A stretch of DNA of 11,647 nt from an uncultured Bacteroidales bacterium (lineage in GTDB: Bacteria > Bacteroidota > Bacteroidia > Bacteroidales > Lentimicrobiaceae), in the NCBI GenBank assembly GCA_937894795.1, contig CALCQV010000061.1, forward strand, positions 1 to 11,647, in the 5' to 3' direction. The translations under genes were made by a program, and so were the position numbers. The notes under the pieces were generated by a model. The model had not been told where the DNA came from. It searched no databases and saw nothing but the letters and a program-made list of their open reading frames with translations. Of the stretch, positions 7,223 to 11,647 are shown piece after piece. Within the stretch, counting starts at the first letter, position 1, and every line of letters starts with the position of its first letter.

Positions 7223-9097
7223 ATGAAAACCAACCACGTTGCCACAACACTGATATCAGTATTAATTGCTGTGTTTCTAACAATCGCCGCTTCCACTAAA
7301 GCAGCGCCACCCGATTTGAAGATAGAACCTCCATTCTGGTGGATTGGCATGAATGATCCCAACCTCCAATTATTGGTATACGGCAAGAATATTGCCAATA
7401 CAGAGGTTCGTATTGAATACCCCGGTATAAAGGTACGTGGCATCAACAAAGTTGAAAATCCAAACTATCTCTTTATTGACCTTGTGATTGAAAACAAAGC
7501 CAAACCCGGTAAATTCGACATTAATTTCATGGAAAGCGGGAAGGTCAAGGCAACTTACTCATACCAACTAAAACAGCGGACAACAGGTTCAGCCGAACGA
7601 AAAGGCTTTTCGCCCGCTGATGTTATATATTTACTTATGCCCGACCGTTTTGCAAACGGAGATCCTAAGAACGATAGTCACCCTATGATGCTTGAGGTTG
7701 CCGACAGGTCCAATCCATCAGGACGACATGGGGGCGATATAAAAGGAATAGTTGATCATCTTCCATATATAAAGGATTTGGGAGTGACAGCAATATGGAT
7801 TAATCCATTACTGGAGAACAATAATAAGGCATTTACCTATCATGGCTATGCCATTACCGACTTCTATAAAGTTGATCCCCGGTATGGCAGCAACAGTGAT
7901 TATGTAAATTTGGTTGAATCAGCTCATCAACAAGGCATTAAAGTGATTATGGACATGGTATTCAACCATTGTGGCATCAATCATTGGTTTATTAATGACC
8001 TTCCCATGAAAGGGTGGATACATGAATTTGAAGAGTTTACTCGCTCTAACTTCCGTGCAGAAACGCTTACAGACCCCTATGTTGCTGAAATCGACAAAGA
8101 AAAAATGCTGCAGGGATGGTTTGACACTAATATGCCCGACCTGGATCAGCGTAATCCCTATTTAAAGAACTACCTCATTCAGAATAGTATTTGGTGGATC
8201 GAATATTCAGGTATCGATGGTATACGAATGGATACCCAACCTTATCCTTACAAGGAGATGATGTCAGAATGGGGCAAAAGAGTACTGAGGGAATATCCCT
8301 ACGTCAACATTGTTGGTGAAGCATGGATGCAGAAAGAAAGCATGACTGCCTACTATCAGAAAGATGCAAAACTGGGCAACGGATACAATTCAAACATACC
8401 AAGTATCACTGACTTCCCTCTTTACAATGCCATAACAAAGGCATTCACTGAACCTGAAGGCTGGAGTGAAGGTATGGCTCGCTTATATTACGTACTGGCA
8501 CAAGATTTTCTATATACGAACAGCAGATATAACCTGATCTTCACCGATAATCATGATTTGAATCGTTTTTATTCCTCCATAAACAAGGATTTTGATGCCT
8601 TCAGGATGGCAATGTCATTTCTATTCACTACCAGAGGAATTCCTGCAATTTATTATGGAACAGAATTTCTAATGGAAGGTGAAGAGCAAAAGGGCCATGG
8701 TGAAATACGCAAGGACTTTCCGGGAGGATGGGCAGGCGACACGGTCAACCTCTTTACAGCCCAGGGTCGCAATCAGCAACAAAACGAGGCATTCAACTAC
8801 GTTCAAAATCTATTGAAATGGAGAGCCACCAATGATGCCGTTAAATATGGCACTCTCAAACACTATATACCTGAGAATGGAGTTTATGTATACTTCAGGG
8901 AATACAACAACCAGAGGGTAATGGTGATGCTTAACAACAGCCAGACCTCGCAATCCATTCAAACTGCAAGGTTTAAGGAGAGTTTAAGAGGTGTAATCCA
9001 TGGAAGGAATGTAATTAGTGGCAAACCCTTCACTTTCAGAAACAGCATTCTGCTTGAACCCAGGTCGGCCCTGATTATTGAATTGGAAAATCAATAA
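7223..9097 (+). CDS. Exported GH13 neopullulanase/cyclomaltodextrinase (SusA-like)
   Basis: The 624-residue protein has a signal peptide (hydrophobic core 8-22, cut near 27 after TKA), so it should be periplasmic. Residues 30-118 form a beta-sandwich N-domain of the cyclomaltodextrinase type, starting with the usual PPFWWIGM. The GH13 barrel spans about 131-540: DVIYLLMPDRFANGD (133-147), DMVFNH (244-249), MPDLDQRNP (304-312), nucleophile D337 in GIDGIRMDTQPY, acid/base E366 in IVGEAW, and D445 in FTDNHDLNRF. A C-terminal beta domain follows at 545-622. Length and layout match SusA neopullulanase and Flavobacterium-type cyclomaltodextrinase, which hydrolyse alpha-1,4 links of maltodextrins, cyclodextrins and pullulan. 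Exact product preference cannot be read from sequence. No susC/susD-like genes are adjacent, so it probably depends on glucan uptake encoded elsewhere. It may be read together with the lysozyme gene 68 nt downstream. Confidence 0.93.
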   Translation: MKTNHVATTLISVLIAVFLTIAASTKAAPPDLKIEPPFWWIGMNDPNLQLLVYGKNIANTEVRIEYPGIKVRGINKVENPNYLFIDLVIENKAKPGKFDINFMESGKVKATYSYQLKQRTTGSAERKGFSPADVIYLLMPDRFANGDPKNDSHPMMLEVADRSNPSGRHGGDIKGIVDHLPYIKDLGVTAIWINPLLENNNKAFTYHGYAITDFYKVDPRYGSNSDYVNLVESAHQQGIKVIMDMVFNHCGINHWFINDLPMKGWIHEFEEFTRSNFRAETLTDPYVAEIDKEKMLQGWFDTNMPDLDQRNPYLKNYLIQNSIWWIEYSGIDGIRMDTQPYPYKEMMSEWGKRVLREYPYVNIVGEAWMQKESMTAYYQKDAKLGNGYNSNIPSITDFPLYNAITKAFTEPEGWSEGMARLYYVLAQDFLYTNSRYNLIFTDNHDLNRFYSSINKDFDAFRMAMSFLFTTRGIPAIYYGTEFLMEGEEQKGHGEIRKDFPGGWAGDTVNLFTAQGRNQQQNEAFNYVQNLLKWRATNDAVKYGTLKHYIPENGVYVYFREYNNQRVMVMLNNSQTSQSIQTARFKESLRGVIHGRNVISGKPFTFRNSILLEPRSALIIELENQ

Positions 9098-9165
9098 AAA
9101 CAGACAGCCAGGAACTTTATCAAACTAACCGGCAATAGCCCGATACTCCGCATACTTGAATAAAT

Positions 9166-9987
9166 ATGACAACTGTTGCACGAAAGAAAAGAAAGAAGAA
9201 GAACAAGCTTTCGTATAAGAAACTTGCGTTAGCCGGTTTTGCCATATTGATGTTGTTGGTTCTTACTCCACCAGCCTTTCGCTATATCAAACACACCCTG
9301 AAGTACGGTTTCTCCTTCTCGCAAAAGAAACAACGGATATATGTCGCCAATTTTGGAGTGGAACTGCCACTGCGATATAAAATCCATGGCATTGACATTT
9401 CTCATCATCAAAAGAGGATTAACTGGTCTGATGTTGCGGCAATAGATGTTGATGGCATCAAGATACAATTTGCCTTTATTAAAGCTACAGAAGGCATTAC
9501 CCGACAAGACCTCCACTTTGAAAGGAACTGGAAGAAAAGCAAAGCCGCCGGATTGGTTACCGGTGCATATCACTTTTACTACCCTACCAGGGATGCCCGA
9601 AAGCAGGCAGAGAATTTTATCAACGAAGTCAAACTGGGAACAGGTGACCTGCCCCCGGTACTGGACATTGAGTTATCAAAAGGTAAGAGTAAGGATGAAA
9701 TAGTTAAAGGCTGCAAAGAGTGGTGTGATATTATAGAAGAACACTATGGAACCAAGCCGATAATCTATACAAACCCCACTTTTTACGATAAGTACCTTAA
9801 GGATGATTTTGAAGATTACCCTCTTTGGATTGCCCACTACTATGAAGAAATCCCCCGAATGCAGCATCGCGACTGGGTATTTTGGCAACATACTGACTGT
9901 GCAATAATCAATGGAATAGATAAACCTGTGGATTTGAATGTGTTTAACGGAAATATGGATGACCTGATGAAACTTTGTATAGATTAA
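9166..9987 (+). CDS. GH25 muramidase (lysozyme) with N-terminal membrane anchor
   Basis: The 273-residue protein starts with a very basic stretch (ARKKRKKKNK, 5-14) and one transmembrane helix at about 20-34. No good signal-peptidase site follows, so it is probably an inner-membrane signal anchor with the catalytic domain in the periplasm. Residues 73-265 are a GH25 barrel: GIDISHHQ (75-82, D77), FAFIKATEG (102-110), GAYHFYYP (133-140), the catalytic pair D167/E169 in PVLDIEL, PIIYTNPTFY (198-207), WIAHY (221-225) and VDLNVFNG (255-262). GH25 enzymes cut the MurNAc-GlcNAc beta-1,4 bond of peptidoglycan. There are no phage genes around it, so a role in cell-wall remodelling is more likely than phage lysis. 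The 68-nt gap upstream has no clear promoter or terminator, which allows read-through from the GH13 gene. Confidence 0.93.
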   Translation: MTTVARKKRKKKNKLSYKKLALAGFAILMLLVLTPPAFRYIKHTLKYGFSFSQKKQRIYVANFGVELPLRYKIHGIDISHHQKRINWSDVAAIDVDGIKIQFAFIKATEGITRQDLHFERNWKKSKAAGLVTGAYHFYYPTRDARKQAENFINEVKLGTGDLPPVLDIELSKGKSKDEIVKGCKEWCDIIEEHYGTKPIIYTNPTFYDKYLKDDFEDYPLWIAHYYEEIPRMQHRDWVFWQHTDCAIINGIDKPVDLNVFNGNMDDLMKLCID

Positions 9988-10051
9988 TCAACTATTCCCG
10001 TTGTGAAAACTATATATAAGAAATACTCCTATCCAATTTTGGAGCTGTATA

Positions 10052-10083
10052 TTGATAAAAAGCAAATTTCATTAGTACCTTTG
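10052..10083 (+). promoter_or_regulatory. Bacteroidota-type promoter for the 167-residue protein
   Basis: TTG at 10052-10054 lies 21 nt before TACCTTTG at 10076-10083, an exact match to TAnnTTTG. Transcription would start near 10090, leaving a short leader of about 13 nt before the ATG at 10103. The gene is therefore probably its own transcription unit rather than a continuation of the lysozyme transcript. Confidence 0.6.
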
Positions 10084-10102
10084 TATCATAAAAATTGCCG
10101 TC

Positions 10103-10606
10103 ATGGAAACATTAGCTGCACAAGAAAACAAGAAAATCGTCGAAACCGGATGTTGCCCTCCTTTTGATCCTACTTCATGGGATGATAAAATAATAGACTG
10201 GGATAAGAAGCTGTTCATTCGGGATAAGGTCAAAACATTTTTCTATATGCCAATATCATTTGGCAAAGTGATGACACGCCTAAATAAGCAAGTAACAGGT
10301 GCCGGTGCTGAAATGCCCGGCTGGCTTTGCTTGTCTGACCATACCAGTAAATGGAATATGGATGTTTATCTTGAGGTGAACAAGGAAATTCCCGGTTGTG
10401 AGAATTTAACCCTCAGTGGAAAATATTACAGCAAAGTATATGAAGGCCCCTTTAAAGACACCGGCAAATGGGCTGTAGACTTTGAGAAAACAACCAAAGA
10501 AAAAGGGATAAACACAAAGAAATGCTACATGTGGTACACCACCTGTCCGAAATGTGCCAAAGTTTACGGAAAGAACTATACGGTGTTCATTGCTGAGGTT
10601 GCATAA
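10103..10606 (+). CDS. Conserved cysteine-containing protein of unknown function
   Basis: The 167-residue protein is soluble, with no signal peptide or membrane segment. From memory it belongs to a family common in Bacteroidota and sometimes labelled simply 'hydrolase', but I can name no function. Visible features are a CCPPFDP start (C17, C18), tryptophan-rich WDDKIIDWDKKLF (26-38), FFYMPISFGKVM (46-57), LCLSDHTSKWNMDVYL (75-90) and a C-terminal WYTTCPKCAKVYGKNY (144-159) with a CxxC pair (C148, C151). There are seven cysteines in all. YEGPFKDTGKW (113-123) recalls the GPY-type segment of GyrI-like small-molecule-binding domains; this is only a suggestion. The double cysteine and CxxC could bind a metal or act in redox, but no fold is proven. 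It has its own promoter. Its last 20 nt overlap the convergent aminotransferase gene. Confidence 0.85.
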   Translation: METLAAQENKKIVETGCCPPFDPTSWDDKIIDWDKKLFIRDKVKTFFYMPISFGKVMTRLNKQVTGAGAEMPGWLCLSDHTSKWNMDVYLEVNKEIPGCENLTLSGKYYSKVYEGPFKDTGKWAVDFEKTTKEKGINTKKCYMWYTTCPKCAKVYGKNYTVFIAEVA

Positions 10607-11647
10607 CCCTTAACTTCACAATAGCTTCCGATAATTGAGTCAATGCCTTAACCAGTGTTGCTTTGGGACAAGCAAGGTTCATTCTCATAAATGAGTTACC
10701 GCCAATACCAAACTGTACACCCTGGTTTAGACCCAGTCGGGCCTTTTCAATCATGAATTGTTTGAGCTCATCATCATTCATATTCAATCCTGAACAGTCA
10801 AGCCATGCCATATAGGTAGCCTCGGGGCGGATAAGTTTAATTTCGGGAATGTTCTTTGCCAGATAAGCTTCCAGAAAATCAATATTCCCGTTTATATATA
10901 CCAGTAATTGCTTTAACCACTCATCCCCATATGTATAGGCAGCGGTAGAAGCTACAGTGCCGAAAACATTACCCATGTCGATATGCAGGTTCTCAACGAG
11001 ATCATTATAAGCTTTTCGGAGTTTCCCATTTGATATAATAACGGAAGCCGTTGAAAGGGCTGCCATATTGAAAGTCTTGCTTGGAGCCATCATTGTAATG
11101 GTACGATTTGCAATAGCACTGCTCAGGGAAGCCAGCACGGTATGATTATGACCTATATTTACCAGATCGGCATGAATTTCATCTGATACTATCAGCACAT
11201 TGTACTTCAGGCAAATATCGGCAAGCTTCTTAAGTTCATCCTTACGCCAGGCATTACCGCCGGGATTATGTGGATTACAGACAATTGCCATGGCAGCCCC
11301 TTTTTTACACTGTCGTTCAAAACCGGCATAATCCATTTCATACCTTCCATTGACAAGGCAAAGAGGATTCTGGCTTAACACTCTGCCATTCTTTTTTACC
11401 GCACTAAAAAATGGAAAATAAACAGGTGGTTGCACTATTATACGATCGCCCGGTTTAGTAAAGGCTAATACCGTTGTATTAAGAGCCGGCACAATACCTG
11501 GTGAAAAGCTTATCCAATCCGTATCTATAATCCATTTGTGATGCCGGGCTACCCAATCCTTCACTGCATTAAAATATTCAGGTGGACGGATTGAATAACC
11601 AAGAACCGGATGTTCAGCTCTCTCTCTTATGGCGTCCATGATAAATT
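10587..11647 (-). CDS. patB: MalY/PatB-type aminotransferase, probable cystathionine beta-lyase (5' end beyond window)
   Basis: This is a fold-type I PLP enzyme. Counting from the methionine at 11639, visible motifs are VLGYSIRP (12-19), SPGIVPALN (46-54), NPHNPGGNAW (122-131), SDEIHADL (152-159) and the PLP-binding K188 in APSKTFNMAALSTA. The C-terminal FMRMNLACP holds the carboxylate-binding arginine. MalY/PatB enzymes cleave the C-beta-S bond of cystathionine or cysteine to give homocysteine or sulfide, pyruvate and ammonia. The frame stays open past 11639 to the edge (two more residues, F-I), and the family is about 390 residues, so roughly 35-40 N-terminal residues lie outside; M at 11639 is internal. 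One variation is GG where NPHNPVGR is usual. Substrate choice between cystathionine and cysteine/cystine is unresolved. Confidence 0.93.
   Translation of the reverse strand, partial: FIMDAIRERAEHPVLGYSIRPPEYFNAVKDWVARHHKWIIDTDWISFSPGIVPALNTTVLAFTKPGDRIIVQPPVYFPFFSAVKKNGRVLSQNPLCLVNGRYEMDYAGFERQCKKGAAMAIVCNPHNPGGNAWRKDELKKLADICLKYNVLIVSDEIHADLVNIGHNHTVLASLSSAIANRTITMMAPSKTFNMAALSTASVIISNGKLRKAYNDLVENLHIDMGNVFGTVASTAAYTYGDEWLKQLLVYINGNIDFLEAYLAKNIPEIKLIRPEATYMAWLDCSGLNMNDDELKQFMIEKARLGLNQGVQFGIGGNSFMRMNLACPKATLVKALTQLSEAIVKLRVMQPQQ

Noticed and set aside
7123..7449. 108-codon minus-strand open frame over the start of the secreted GH13 gene
   Set aside because: It is antisense to the signal peptide and N-domain of a clear gene and covers its candidate promoter; no motif is seen.
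9166..9987. Phage endolysin or prophage remnant
   Set aside because: There are no holin, structural or integrase genes nearby and the N-terminus is a membrane anchor typical of a cellular enzyme.
10030..10062. Possible hairpin CTCC...GGAG downstream of the lysozyme gene
   Set aside because: The stem is only about 4 bp with a long loop and no U-tract; not a credible terminator.

Overview
The window looks like a chromosomal segment from a member of the Bacteroidota, probably Bacteroidales/Marinilabiliales-like. This rests on moderate-to-low GC, promoters matching the Bacteroidota -7 box TAnnTTTG, AT-rich start regions without clear Shine-Dalgarno sites, a SusA-type periplasmic GH13 enzyme, a bilobal aspartyl protease with a PDZ domain, and a small cysteine-containing protein that I recall mainly from this phylum. 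I see no RNA genes, insertion sequences, phage genes or CRISPR arrays.

Layout. Positions 1-98 hold at most the last codons of an upstream gene. At 99-893 (+) is a membrane/TPR protein that looks like the C-terminal half of a larger TMTC-type protein. At 1002-2867 (+) is aspartate ammonia-lyase fused behind an N-terminal cyclic-nucleotide-binding domain; this is the most unusual gene here. A strong hairpin at 2926-2957 separates it from the convergent minus-strand pair: a GH13 trehalose-synthase-like enzyme (upstream) and purC (downstream, 26 nt apart). The GH13 gene carries a recognisable promoter that argues for a start at 5724 rather than the longest possible ORF. Divergent from it is a plus-strand series: a secreted aspartyl protease with PDZ domain (5869-7089), a secreted neopullulanase/cyclomaltodextrinase-like GH13 enzyme (7223-9097) and a membrane-anchored GH25 muramidase (9166-9987). 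After another Bacteroidota-type promoter comes a 167-residue protein of unknown function (10103-10606). Its 3' end overlaps by 20 nt the 3' end of a convergent MalY/PatB aminotransferase that runs off the right edge of the window.

How the genes may work together. The two GH13 enzymes suggest an alpha-glucan theme: the exported enzyme would cut maltodextrins or cyclodextrins in the periplasm, and the cytoplasmic one would act on the resulting maltose/trehalose-type disaccharides. No SusC/SusD-type transporter, maltokinase or regulator is present, so this is not a complete polysaccharide utilisation locus. The other genes (aspartase, purC, C-S lyase) are amino-acid and purine housekeeping functions. 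PurC consumes aspartate and aspartase destroys it, but the two genes are convergent and insulated by a terminator, so I do not read them as one unit. I see no convincing multi-gene novel system. The best candidate for new biology is the cNMP-domain/aspartase fusion.
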